9,903 nt of DNA from Bacteroidales bacterium. GTDB taxonomy: Bacteria > Bacteroidota > Bacteroidia > Bacteroidales > UBA932. The notes under the pieces are model-generated. The model worked only from the letters and a program-made list of their open reading frames with translations, made no database searches and was not told where the DNA came from. This document shows, piece by piece, positions 1 to 7,238 of the stretch. Position 1 is the first letter of the stretch; every line of letters starts with the position of its first letter. The stretch spans positions 1-9,903 of the forward strand of contig SFPH01000015.1 of assembly GCA_004552115.1 (NCBI GenBank). Direction: 5' to 3'. Position numbers and translations under genes: made by a program.

Positions 1-1
1 C

Positions 2-1435
2 AGGGGAGGAATGAATGAGACTTCCAGCAAGTCCTACAGGTATATGAATACTTATCCGACAATTACTGAGGACGGTACTCTCGTGACCACCCCGGCGGTC
101 TACGGAAAGGATTCCCAGGAACTCGGTCATTCCCAGCCGTTCAATTCACTTATGATGAGAAGCAACTTCCAGGCGAAGCTCGCTTACGACAGGAATTTCA
201 ACGGCCACAATGTCCATGCTGCGGCAATGTATGATTTCCGTTCCATCATGCGCAACGGAAGGAACAACACCACCCGCAACCAGTCTGTCATTTTCAATGC
301 AACCTACACATACAGAAATCGTTACGAGCTCAATGCCGTGGCAAACTACAGCGGCTCCGCATATCTTCCTGCCGGTTCCAGATACCATTTCTATCCGGCT
401 GTGTCAGCGGCCTGGAACATTGCCGGCGAGAACTTCCTCGGAGGAGCCGGTTGGCTGGATGTGTTGAAGATCAGGGCTTCCTACGGTATTTCCGGCTGGG
501 ACAACAGCCTCTCGCACGAGCTTTGGCGTCAGGCATACGGCAGCGGCAACAGCTATGTTTTCGGAAGCAATGCCACAGCTGTCAGCGGAAGCGCAGAGGG
601 TGATCTTCCTGTAGTGGGACTGAAGCCTGAGCGTTCGGAGAAGATGACTCTCGGTCTCGACTTCGCCGCTTTCGGAAACAGGCTGAACCTCTATGTGAAC
701 GGATTCCGTGACTACAGAAGCGATATTCTCGTGTCAGGCTCCTCGTCCACTTCCGAGATCATCGGCATTGGCGTAGGTCAGGTCTGCGAGGGAGAGTACC
801 TGTACAAGGGTGCTGACTTCGCCATTTCCTGGATTGACAGGAGGGGGGACTTCACCTACGGAATCAGTGCCTCAGCATCATATCTCAACACTGAGATCAT
901 CAATGACAACCAGGCATATCAGGAGTACGACTATCTCTACCACAAGGGCAACCGTGTGGGCCAGTGCTACGGACTTGAGGCCATCGGCTTCTTCTCCAGC
1001 CAGATGGAAATCAACAATTCCCCTCAGCAGACCTTCTCCACCGTACGTCCGGGCGACGTGAAGTACAAGGACCAGAACGGGGACAATATCATTGACTCGA
1101 AGGATGTTGTGAGGATGTTCGGCTCTACTCTTCCACGCTTCTATTTCGGCTTCAACATTGAACTTGGCTACAAGGGCTTTGAACTCGCAGCCGACTTCCA
1201 GGGGATGACCGGAGTCACGGTATCCCTGCTTGACAGCCCTCTCTACAAGCCGCTTGTCGAGAACGGCAACATCTCGATGACCTGGCTGAACAACGAGATT
1301 CCATGGTCAGAGCACAGCGCCGGCCTGGCTACGATGCCGCGCCTCACCACCCAGGGCAATGCCAACATCTCTTCAGCCTTGACAATCTCGGCTTCCTTGA
1401 TCCGGAGCAGCTCCAGCTGGCCTATCCTTCAGTAA
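2..1435 (+). CDS. SusC/RagA-type TonB-dependent outer-membrane transporter, 3' part, frameshifted near the end
   Basis: This is the C-terminal half of a SusC-family beta-barrel that imports oligosaccharides across the outer membrane using TonB energy, normally capped by SusD. The frame is open from base 2, so the start lies upstream; the ATG at 11 is internal. Family hallmarks are a barrel segment around nt 640-720 (TLGLDFAAFGNRLNLYVNGF), the GQCYGLEAIGFF motif near nt 960, and the EF-hand-like KYKDQNGDNIIDSKD near nt 1062-1106, followed by LPRFYFGFNIELGYKGFEL. About 478 codons are visible of a family length near 1000. After LTTQGNAN (ending at 1366) the homology stops: the frame runs on for 22 unrelated residues and ends ...SSWPILQ, without the terminal aromatic residue outer-membrane barrels use for insertion. 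The genuine C-terminus lies in another frame to 1470. Family assignment is certain; whether a working transporter is made is doubtful. The SusD start is 47 nt after this stop. Confidence 0.95.
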   Translation, partial: RGGMNETSSKSYRYMNTYPTITEDGTLVTTPAVYGKDSQELGHSQPFNSLMMRSNFQAKLAYDRNFNGHNVHAAAMYDFRSIMRNGRNNTTRNQSVIFNATYTYRNRYELNAVANYSGSAYLPAGSRYHFYPAVSAAWNIAGENFLGGAGWLDVLKIRASYGISGWDNSLSHELWRQAYGSGNSYVFGSNATAVSGSAEGDLPVVGLKPERSEKMTLGLDFAAFGNRLNLYVNGFRDYRSDILVSGSSSTSEIIGIGVGQVCEGEYLYKGADFAISWIDRRGDFTYGISASASYLNTEIINDNQAYQEYDYLYHKGNRVGQCYGLEAIGFFSSQMEINNSPQQTFSTVRPGDVKYKDQNGDNIIDSKDVVRMFGSTLPRFYFGFNIELGYKGFELAADFQGMTGVTVSLLDSPLYKPLVENGNISMTWLNNEIPWSEHSAGLATMPRLTTQGNANISSALTISASLIRSSSSWPILQ

Positions 1436-1470
1436 GGTCATACCACGCCGGAGTCAAGTTCAACTTTTAA
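1363..1470 (+). pseudogene. Out-of-frame remnant of the SusC C-terminus
   Basis: Codons starting at 1363 read QHLFSLDNLGFLDPEQL, then QLAYPSVRSYHAGVKFNF, and stop at TAA 1468-1470. This is the classic end of a SusC protein: an xNLFSxDN-type strand, a DPE turn, a YPxxRSY motif, and a last strand ending in phenylalanine. It is shifted relative to the preceding SusC frame, so the two parts cannot be translated as one protein here. The usual segment between the GNANN and NLFS motifs (WLRDGSFLRL-like, then GYTLP-like) is absent from all frames. The remnant ends 12 nt before the SusD start, which is the normal SusC-SusD spacing and confirms that it is the original gene end. Confidence 0.85.
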
Positions 1471-1482
1471 TGTGAGGGAAAT

Positions 1483-3177
1483 ATGAACAAGATGAATATG
1501 AAAAGAATTCTCTCGGCAATGCTCCTGCCTCTGGCTGTCATTTCCTGCAATGTCCTCGATTTCGACGAGACCAGCGGCCTGAAGACCAAGGAGGATATGT
1601 ACAGATACTTCAACTCGGCGGAGAGTATGCTGACGAATGTGTATTCCTATATGCCGAAGGATCTCGGGACCGTATCCGGAGCAATGCGCGATGCGGCCTG
1701 CGACGATGCCGAATACGGCAATACATCAGGAAAAATCCAGTATTTCAACAACGGCTCCTGGTCGGCGGTAAACACCGTTGACAATGCTTGGGGCCTCTAT
1801 GCCGGAATCAGGGCCGCCAATGCCTTCATCCGCGACATCGAGACTCTCGACCTTTCCCGTTACGAGTACAACGGCCAGTATCAGAACTGGCTCAAGAAGC
1901 TGGCATTCTTCCCGTACGAGGCAAGGGTGCTGCGTGCCCATTATTTCTTCGAACTCGCCAGAAGGTACGGTGACATTGCGATGCCGCTGGAAGTTCTTGA
2001 TGCCCAAGGTGCCAACACCATTGCCAAGACTCCATTCGACAAGGTGATCGAGTTCATTGCCGCAGAATGTGACGAATGCGCCGAGAACCTTCCGGAGTCC
2101 TACAAGAACCAGCCCGGCCAGCAGATAGGCAGGGTGACACGAGGCTTCGCCCAGGCGGTCAAGTCCAAGGCTCTCCTCTATGCCGCCAGCCCTCTTCACA
2201 ACCCTGATGGGGACAATGCCAGATGGCTCGCTTCCGCAAAGGCTGCCCTGGACATCATCAATTCCGGAGCATACGTGCTGGAGAAGACCGAAAGCGCCAA
2301 CAACATTGCCTCCAAGGAGACTGTGATGATGGTCATCGGTACTGACAACAGCAATTTCGAACTGAACAACTTTCCGATCAGGTTCACCGAGGGAAAGAGG
2401 AGCGGAGCCACCGCCACCTTCCCGTCCCAGAACCTCGTGGATGCTTTCGAGACCGTGAACGGATACAGTGTCACCCTCACCGACATCGGCTGGCAGAGCG
2501 ACGACCCGGACTTCGACCCGGCATATCCGTATTCAGGAAGGGATCCGAGATTCTACCGCTCGGTTCTCGCCAACGGAATGTCATTCAAGGGTTCCGTGAT
2601 TGAGGTATGGGAAGGCGGAAGAGACTGCCAGGAAGTCATCTCCGGTGGTAGCCCTACAGGTTATTTCCTCAGGAAATACATCCAGGAGACCACCAGCTTC
2701 GTTCCGGACAAACTTGTCACGAACAAGCATCACTGGATTGTCTACCGCTATGCCGAGACATTGCTGACATACGCAGAGTCAATGGCTAACGCATTCCCTG
2801 AGAATATGGAGTACACGGACGCCGATTTCCCTTATTCGGCTCTCTGGGCTCTCAATCAGGTGCGCATCAATGCAGGCATGCCTGAAATCCCGGCCTGCGG
2901 CTATGACGAGTTCATCACAAGGCTCAGGAACGAGTGGAGAGTCGAGTTCGCCTTCGAGGATCACCGCTTCTGGGATGTCCGCCGCTGGAAAATCGGTGCG
3001 GAGACCCAGCGTGAGCTCCGCGGCGTGAATGTGAGGAAGAATGAGGACGGAAGCTTCAGCTATTACAGGCAGGTGTACGAGAACCGCAAATGGGCTGACA
3101 GGATGTATTTCTATCCTATTCCTCAGTCCGAACTCTTCAAGAACAATAATCTCTATCCTCAGAACATAGGTTGGTAA
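1483..3177 (+). CDS. SusD/RagB-type surface glycan-binding lipoprotein
   Basis: SusD proteins are helical (TPR-based) outer-membrane lipoproteins that lid the SusC barrel and hand it glycan. The 564-residue length is normal. The leader has a lipobox AVISC with the lipidated Cys at 22. N-terminal hallmarks are LKTKEDMYRYFNSAESMLTN (34-52) and the first helical repeat; AQAVKSKALLYAASPLHNPD (224-242) is the usual central motif. C-terminal hallmarks are YRYAETLLTYAESMAN (421-436), EWRVEFAFEDHRFWDVRRWK (484-503), and the end YPIPQSELFKNNNLYPQNIGW, close to the family's standard finish. Three in-frame ATGs (1483, 1492, 1498) lie within the leader. A GAGGGA at 1474-1479 is too close to 1483 to act as a Shine-Dalgarno but is usable for 1492, so the start is uncertain by up to 5 residues. 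The specific ligand cannot be read from the sequence. Unlike its SusC partner, this gene is intact. Confidence 0.97.
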   Translation: MNKMNMKRILSAMLLPLAVISCNVLDFDETSGLKTKEDMYRYFNSAESMLTNVYSYMPKDLGTVSGAMRDAACDDAEYGNTSGKIQYFNNGSWSAVNTVDNAWGLYAGIRAANAFIRDIETLDLSRYEYNGQYQNWLKKLAFFPYEARVLRAHYFFELARRYGDIAMPLEVLDAQGANTIAKTPFDKVIEFIAAECDECAENLPESYKNQPGQQIGRVTRGFAQAVKSKALLYAASPLHNPDGDNARWLASAKAALDIINSGAYVLEKTESANNIASKETVMMVIGTDNSNFELNNFPIRFTEGKRSGATATFPSQNLVDAFETVNGYSVTLTDIGWQSDDPDFDPAYPYSGRDPRFYRSVLANGMSFKGSVIEVWEGGRDCQEVISGGSPTGYFLRKYIQETTSFVPDKLVTNKHHWIVYRYAETLLTYAESMANAFPENMEYTDADFPYSALWALNQVRINAGMPEIPACGYDEFITRLRNEWRVEFAFEDHRFWDVRRWKIGAETQRELRGVNVRKNEDGSFSYYRQVYENRKWADRMYFYPIPQSELFKNNNLYPQNIGW

Positions 3178-3191
3178 ATAACATTAATGAT

Positions 3192-4667
3192 ATGAAACGC
3201 ATTTTTGAAAATATATCGCTCCTGGCCGCAGTTGCGTGCGGAGCATTTGCCGTGGCTTCCTGCCAGGAGTTCAGCATTGATTCCCAGGAGCCGGCTCCTC
3301 TCAAGATTGAAGTCGACGCTCTGGACAATTACCGGGTGAACGCGGTTTCACCTGACAGAGTTGTCTTCAATATCAGTTCAAACACCCCTTGGCGCATTAC
3401 CGGAGACAGCCAGTGGTGCAAGGCCACACCGTCGATGAGTGCCACATCCTCACTTGTATCCGAGGTCGAGATTATCGCTGAGGAGTATGATGGACGCCAG
3501 GCCAGGACAGCAACATTCGTGATTTCTGCAGACGGAATCGAGGAGACCAGGACATTCACTGTCACACAGTCCTCCAAGCAGAGTCTTACTGTCATTCCTT
3601 TCGATGAGAGACTTGCCACCGAGGGTCAGACATTCAGCTTCAGCATTGTCTCCAACAAGGCCTGGGAAATCATTCCTTCCAGTTCATTCCTCTCCGACAT
3701 CGACAAGAAGAGCGGAGAAGGTTCCGAGGACGGCTCCGAGGAAGTCATCACTGTCAATGTTCCGGCAAACCCGGGAGCCGTGCGTTCGGGAGAGCTCACT
3801 GTCAGGACTGCATATGACTCCTACAGATTCACTGTAACCCAGAACGGCGTCATAATCGAACTTGAGGAAAACCCTGACTCGGACCTCATTGAGTTCGAGA
3901 TGGGAGACACAGCCAATGAGAAGATTGTAAAGATCCGCTCAAACAAGGAGTGGAAGGTGAAAGTGCCTCAGGAGTATGCAGGATGGCTTTCTGCTGAGAA
4001 GACCGCTGACGGCGAACTGAAAATCACTGTCGGTGACAACAATACTCTCCAGCCACTCTCCGGTGAGATTGTCCTGACGACCGTGGATATCATTGACGGT
4101 TTCGACGGGGTGACATTCAGGGTTGTCAATCCGAACCTCAAGTTTGACATTACATCAGGATGCAATCTCGGTTATGACGAGGCGACAGGCGCTACCAGGA
4201 TCAAGATTCAGAACGGCGAACTCGTGGCGTCCAAGTTCCTTATCAAGAAGGGTCGCACCACAATCGAGTATGCAGCCATCTCCGCTTCCGCTACGGCCAA
4301 GTTCGGAATGGGATTCACAAGCCCGACATCCGCAGCCAACTACAAGCTCCATCTCGAGAGTGGCACATACTGGTACCGCTGTGCAGGTGGCTTCGGCTGG
4401 ATTGCGCCAATCAAGAAGACCGAGGCTGATTTTATGCCTCTTGCCGATTTCAAGAAGGTGGAATTCGTGGTTGAGGACGACCCTAATGCAGCCGGCAAAC
4501 TTGCCATCAGCATCTATGTCAATGGCACACTTTACGGCACACAGGCTGGCAGGAATGCATTCGCTGCCAATGACAACGGCTGCCGGATGACAATCGAGAG
4601 CACAGGCACGCCTGGCGCCGATGATTACTGCCTCGTCAAGAGCATTGTTTACAAACCTGCTGAATAA
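3192..4667 (+). CDS. BACON-repeat lipoprotein, putative surface glycan-binding protein (first of two)
   Basis: A 491-residue lipoprotein in the position after SusD where PULs encode accessory surface glycan-binding proteins. I place the start at ATG 3192, which gives MKRIFENISLLAAVACGAF and a lipobox VASC (Cys24); a TTG at 3171 in the same frame overlaps SusD and is unlikely. Three BACON/Ig-like beta-sandwich units are visible, each with the SNxxWxI core and a closing strand: about 50-127 (ISSNTPWRIT, ends FTVTQ), 130-218 (IVSNKAWEI, ends FTVTQNG), and 219-314 (IRSNKEWKV). BACON domains occur widely in Bacteroidota PUL proteins as glycan-binding or spacer modules. Residues about 315-491 form a beta-rich C-terminal domain I do not recognise, with aromatics Y393, W394, Y395, F401 and W403 that could make a sugar platform, and a LamG-like strand ISIYVNGTLYGTQ (439-451). 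It probably projects from the surface with the binding domain at the tip. Role inferred from context; ligand unknown. Confidence 0.88.
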   Translation: MKRIFENISLLAAVACGAFAVASCQEFSIDSQEPAPLKIEVDALDNYRVNAVSPDRVVFNISSNTPWRITGDSQWCKATPSMSATSSLVSEVEIIAEEYDGRQARTATFVISADGIEETRTFTVTQSSKQSLTVIPFDERLATEGQTFSFSIVSNKAWEIIPSSSFLSDIDKKSGEGSEDGSEEVITVNVPANPGAVRSGELTVRTAYDSYRFTVTQNGVIIELEENPDSDLIEFEMGDTANEKIVKIRSNKEWKVKVPQEYAGWLSAEKTADGELKITVGDNNTLQPLSGEIVLTTVDIIDGFDGVTFRVVNPNLKFDITSGCNLGYDEATGATRIKIQNGELVASKFLIKKGRTTIEYAAISASATAKFGMGFTSPTSAANYKLHLESGTYWYRCAGGFGWIAPIKKTEADFMPLADFKKVEFVVEDDPNAAGKLAISIYVNGTLYGTQAGRNAFAANDNGCRMTIESTGTPGADDYCLVKSIVYKPAE

Positions 4668-4673
4668 TCCATC

Positions 4674-6113
4674 ATGAAATACAGAATTACAATATTACTG
4701 GCCTCCATTCTCGCCCTCTTCTCCTGCTCCGATGAAAAGGAGCAGATGAAATGGGTGGACCTGAGATACAGGGTTGAGGATTCATATCTTCTGGAGGCAA
4801 GCAATCCCGAGACCATCAGCTTCCTTGTAAAGAGCACAGATCCGTGGATGGTGTACGGGACAGCTGACTGGTATACCATAACCCCTCCGTCCGGTGAGGG
4901 GGATATGGAGAACACCACCACCGTCACCATTGTCTGCGAGGAGAACACTGACCTCGACGACAGGACTGACACCATCAGGATCCAGAGCGACTACTGGATT
5001 GGCAAGGAATTTACCATTACCCAGAAGGGCATAGCCTATCTTGAGCATGAGCCGGTGCTGAATATACCTCAGGAAGGCGGTACTACCGAGATTACTGTCA
5101 GCGCCAATCAGGACTGGAGCGCGAAAGTTACTTCAGGCGCGGAATGGCTGTCCGTTGTCAGCGGGGAGACCGGCCGGCTTGACGGCAGCGTGACAGTTTC
5201 CGCTACAAGGAACCTTGGTGAGCAGAGGACGGGAGTCGTGACCTTGTATGACCGTCACGGAGCTGCCGCCAGGGAGGTGGAAGTTGTCCAGAACGGTGTG
5301 ATACTCAACATAGAGTCTCCTGAGAACGGACAGTGGTTCCGCATCTGGGAAGAGGCCCAGACCCTTTCGATCGCCGTGGAGTCCAATACCGGGTGGACTG
5401 TAGAAAAAGCCAATCCTGAGGATGATACCTGGTACAGCTTCGCCAAGACTGAATACGACGGCGATGATGATCTCCAGATTATTGTCGAGGAGAATATCGG
5501 TACCCGTGTCCGTACCGGTGAAATCATTCTGAGGACGGCTGCTGCCGAGGGCGCAGTGCCTCTCGAGAAGAGAGTGCGCTTCAAGCAGGCCAACAAGCCG
5601 GTTGTGACCACCACGGAAGTCAACAAGACACTGAGCGGAGGAACCTGGTACGGCCCTAATGAACTGATGCCTGCAAGGTACAATATATACCTCGATTCCT
5701 ATAGCGGCAACATCAAGTGCTTCTTCATCTGGAACACCACACCTTATACCGAGCTCCGCTTCCACATCAATGACGGCAAGACCCAGCTCAGCACCACGCC
5801 TTGGTGCAGCAATGTCTTCAACGAGGCATCCTATTGCCGTGTTCCTGTGGACGGAACGAAGCAGAATGTGCTCAGTTTCAACATTGACAGGTACACTGAT
5901 GACAAGGGCGACGAGTGGGTTTATGTCGAGTGGATTCTGAATGACACTGTCATAGCTCACGCCATTGCCGATGGCAAGAATGACGACAGCGGTACTGATG
6001 ATACCTTCAAGGTTCCATATTCCGCAATTTCTGTCGGCGGCTCAATCCAGATGAGCGGAACGCTCACCGTAAGCAAATGGGAAAGGGTTGACCATCTTGT
6101 ATGGGGCGACTGA
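4674..6113 (+). CDS. BACON-repeat lipoprotein, putative surface glycan-binding protein (second of two)
   Basis: A 479-residue lipoprotein starting 6 nt after the previous gene, so almost certainly co-translated with it. The leader MKYRITILLASILALFSCS has its lipobox Cys at 18. Three BACON/Ig-like units follow: about 35-118 (VKSTDPWMVYGTADWYTITP, ends FTITQKG), 125-208 (VSANQDWSAKVTSGAEWLSV, ends VEVVQNG), and 209-306 (VESNTGWTV, ends VRFKQ). The middle unit is the most canonical BACON, including the GGT start and the W-L-S core. The repeat layout matches its neighbour, so the pair may descend from a duplication, but the C-terminal domain (about 310-479) does not visibly resemble the neighbour's. 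It is rich in aromatics (W325, Y326, W353, W377, Y387, W415, Y417, W420) and has a concanavalin-like strand pattern VYVEWILNDTVIA (416-428). I do not recognise a named family for it. Surface glycan capture is the likely role; no catalytic motif was seen. Confidence 0.87.
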   Translation: MKYRITILLASILALFSCSDEKEQMKWVDLRYRVEDSYLLEASNPETISFLVKSTDPWMVYGTADWYTITPPSGEGDMENTTTVTIVCEENTDLDDRTDTIRIQSDYWIGKEFTITQKGIAYLEHEPVLNIPQEGGTTEITVSANQDWSAKVTSGAEWLSVVSGETGRLDGSVTVSATRNLGEQRTGVVTLYDRHGAAAREVEVVQNGVILNIESPENGQWFRIWEEAQTLSIAVESNTGWTVEKANPEDDTWYSFAKTEYDGDDDLQIIVEENIGTRVRTGEIILRTAAAEGAVPLEKRVRFKQANKPVVTTTEVNKTLSGGTWYGPNELMPARYNIYLDSYSGNIKCFFIWNTTPYTELRFHINDGKTQLSTTPWCSNVFNEASYCRVPVDGTKQNVLSFNIDRYTDDKGDEWVYVEWILNDTVIAHAIADGKNDDSGTDDTFKVPYSAISVGGSIQMSGTLTVSKWERVDHLVWGD

Positions 6114-6152
6114 TGTGTCCGATTTGAATAAATCATTATATTTCAGACAATT

Positions 6153-7238
6153 ATGAAAAATTTATCAATATTTCTCTGCTCTGCTCTTCTTCTGATTTCC
6201 TGTTCCGGAGTGACCGGGCAGGAAACCGGAAAAGGGAGTGACCGATACCCGCTTGAGGCCTTCGCCGTAAGGATTGGAGATTCCTACTATCACGCCAGAA
6301 TCGATCAGGAGTCTCATGTAGCAACAATCGGACACATAACCGATACCAGGTTCATTACCGGGGTTGAATATACTCTAGGCGACCCTGAGGGTACGATTTC
6401 ACCGAATCCTGAGTTGCTCATCGGCTGCTGGGAGCAGGAACAGACCTTCACCGTGACCTGCTTCGGGGAGACTTCACAGTATGTTCTGGAGTTCCCGAAA
6501 TTCGACGAGTCCGGAAAACATTATATCTTCCGGGATGAGTTCAATGTCGACGGGCGGCCTGATGAAACAAAGTGGACCCTCTGCAGGAAGGGAGGCAGCG
6601 ACTGGAACGACGAGATGTCCGAGAGTTATGACCAGGTCTATGTAAAGGATGGAGTGCTTGTCCTGAATGCGGAAATCGTGGACGGGGAGTACAAAGCTTC
6701 CGGAATAAAGACCGAGGGCCTGTTCGGATTCACATTCGGCAGGGTTGAGTGCAGGGCAAGGCTGCCGAAGACTCCGAACGGAGCCTTCCCGGCGATTTGG
6801 ATGATGCCTCAGAAATATGAGTATAAGGGTTGGCCGAACTGCGGTGAGATCGACATTATGGAGCATATCCGTCAGGAGAATGCCATTCATCAGACAATAC
6901 ATACTCATTACACCTACGACCTTGGCCACAAGTCCGGAACCACCAAGCAGACGGTCTGCGACTACAAGGACTGGAATATCTATGCAGTGGAATGGACCCC
7001 GGAGGATCTTACTTTCTATGTGAATGATCAGATGACATTCAGGTATTCCAATATGCATCTGAGCGATGAGGCCGAGATGAAACAGTGGCCTTTCACATCG
7101 AAGAGTGAATTCTACCTCATTCTCAATATGGGTCTCGGTGATCCGGGAACCTGGGCCGGAGCGGTGGACGATGCCAATATGCCTGCCGTGATGGAGGTGG
7201 ACTGGATTCGCGTAAGCACCATTGAATCAGGTGAATGA
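6153..7238 (+). CDS. GH16 family endo-glycosidase, surface lipoprotein
   Basis: A 361-residue retaining endo-beta-glycosidase. The leader ends in lipobox LLISC (Cys17), so it is a lipoprotein, probably displayed outside. Residues about 31-115 form an Ig-like domain (AFAVRIGDSYYHARIDQES, then TVTCFGETSQYVLEF) like those at the N-terminus of other Bacteroidota surface enzymes. The GH16 jelly-roll runs about 123-355: FRDEFNVDG, GRVECRARLP, AFPAIWMMP, and the catalytic motif GEIDIMEH with nucleophile Glu232, Asp234 and acid/base Glu237. The extra residue (ExDxxE) marks the beta-bulge type, as in laminarinase-like GH16. After the active site, HQTIHTHYTYDLG (246-258) and the end AVMEVDWIRVS differ from the typical laminarinase pattern and, from memory, look closer to GH16 enzymes of gut Bacteroides that cut poly-LacNAc in mucin O-glycans. 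Automatic annotation as beta-glucanase would be unsafe. The neighbouring GH20 supports a HexNAc-containing substrate. Family certain, substrate inferred. Confidence 0.95.
   Translation: MKNLSIFLCSALLLISCSGVTGQETGKGSDRYPLEAFAVRIGDSYYHARIDQESHVATIGHITDTRFITGVEYTLGDPEGTISPNPELLIGCWEQEQTFTVTCFGETSQYVLEFPKFDESGKHYIFRDEFNVDGRPDETKWTLCRKGGSDWNDEMSESYDQVYVKDGVLVLNAEIVDGEYKASGIKTEGLFGFTFGRVECRARLPKTPNGAFPAIWMMPQKYEYKGWPNCGEIDIMEHIRQENAIHQTIHTHYTYDLGHKSGTTKQTVCDYKDWNIYAVEWTPEDLTFYVNDQMTFRYSNMHLSDEAEMKQWPFTSKSEFYLILNMGLGDPGTWAGAVDDANMPAVMEVDWIRVSTIESGE
7235..7238 (+). other. ATGA stop/start overlap of GH16 and GH20 genes
   Basis: The GH16 gene ends GAA TGA (7233-7238) and an in-frame GH20 ATG begins at 7235, giving the overlap ATGA typical of translational coupling. 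If the alternative GH20 start at 7247 is used, the genes are instead separated by 8 nt, with a TGAGG at 7236-7240 as a weak ribosome-binding candidate. Confidence 0.6.

Noticed and set aside
11..13. ATG at 11, with GGGAGGA just upstream, as a genuine SusC start
   Set aside because: The frame is open to the window edge, and the protein from here lacks the signal peptide, carboxypeptidase-like domain and plug domain. The purine run encodes Arg-Gly-Gly within the gene.
3171..3191. TTG at 3171 as the start of the first BACON lipoprotein
   Set aside because: It overlaps the conserved SusD C-terminus and adds polar residues before a normal lipoprotein leader. ATG 3192 is the better start.
5133..5960. 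Long reverse-strand open frame of 275 codons opposite the second BACON gene
   Set aside because: The + strand frame has a lipobox, BACON motifs and operon spacing. The reverse frame has no recognisable motifs and is explained by codon bias of the G+C-rich gene.
6114..6152. AT-rich 39-nt gap before the GH16 gene as an internal promoter (TATATTTC at 6137-6144 resembles the Bacteroides -7 element; TTTG at 6123-6126)
   Set aside because: The two elements are only 10 nt apart, far from the roughly 20 nt expected, and the -7-like box is too close to the ATG. The AT-richness is adequately explained as the usual Bacteroidota initiation region.
6114..6152. Terminator hairpin between the second BACON gene and the GH16 gene
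   Set aside because: Only a short imperfect inverted match (TGAATA with TATTTCA) is present, with no G+C-rich stem and no T-tract.
6474..7058. Reverse-strand open frame of 194 codons opposite the GH16 gene
   Set aside because: It is antisense to the conserved GH16 catalytic core, with no leader, motif or spacing supporting a gene.
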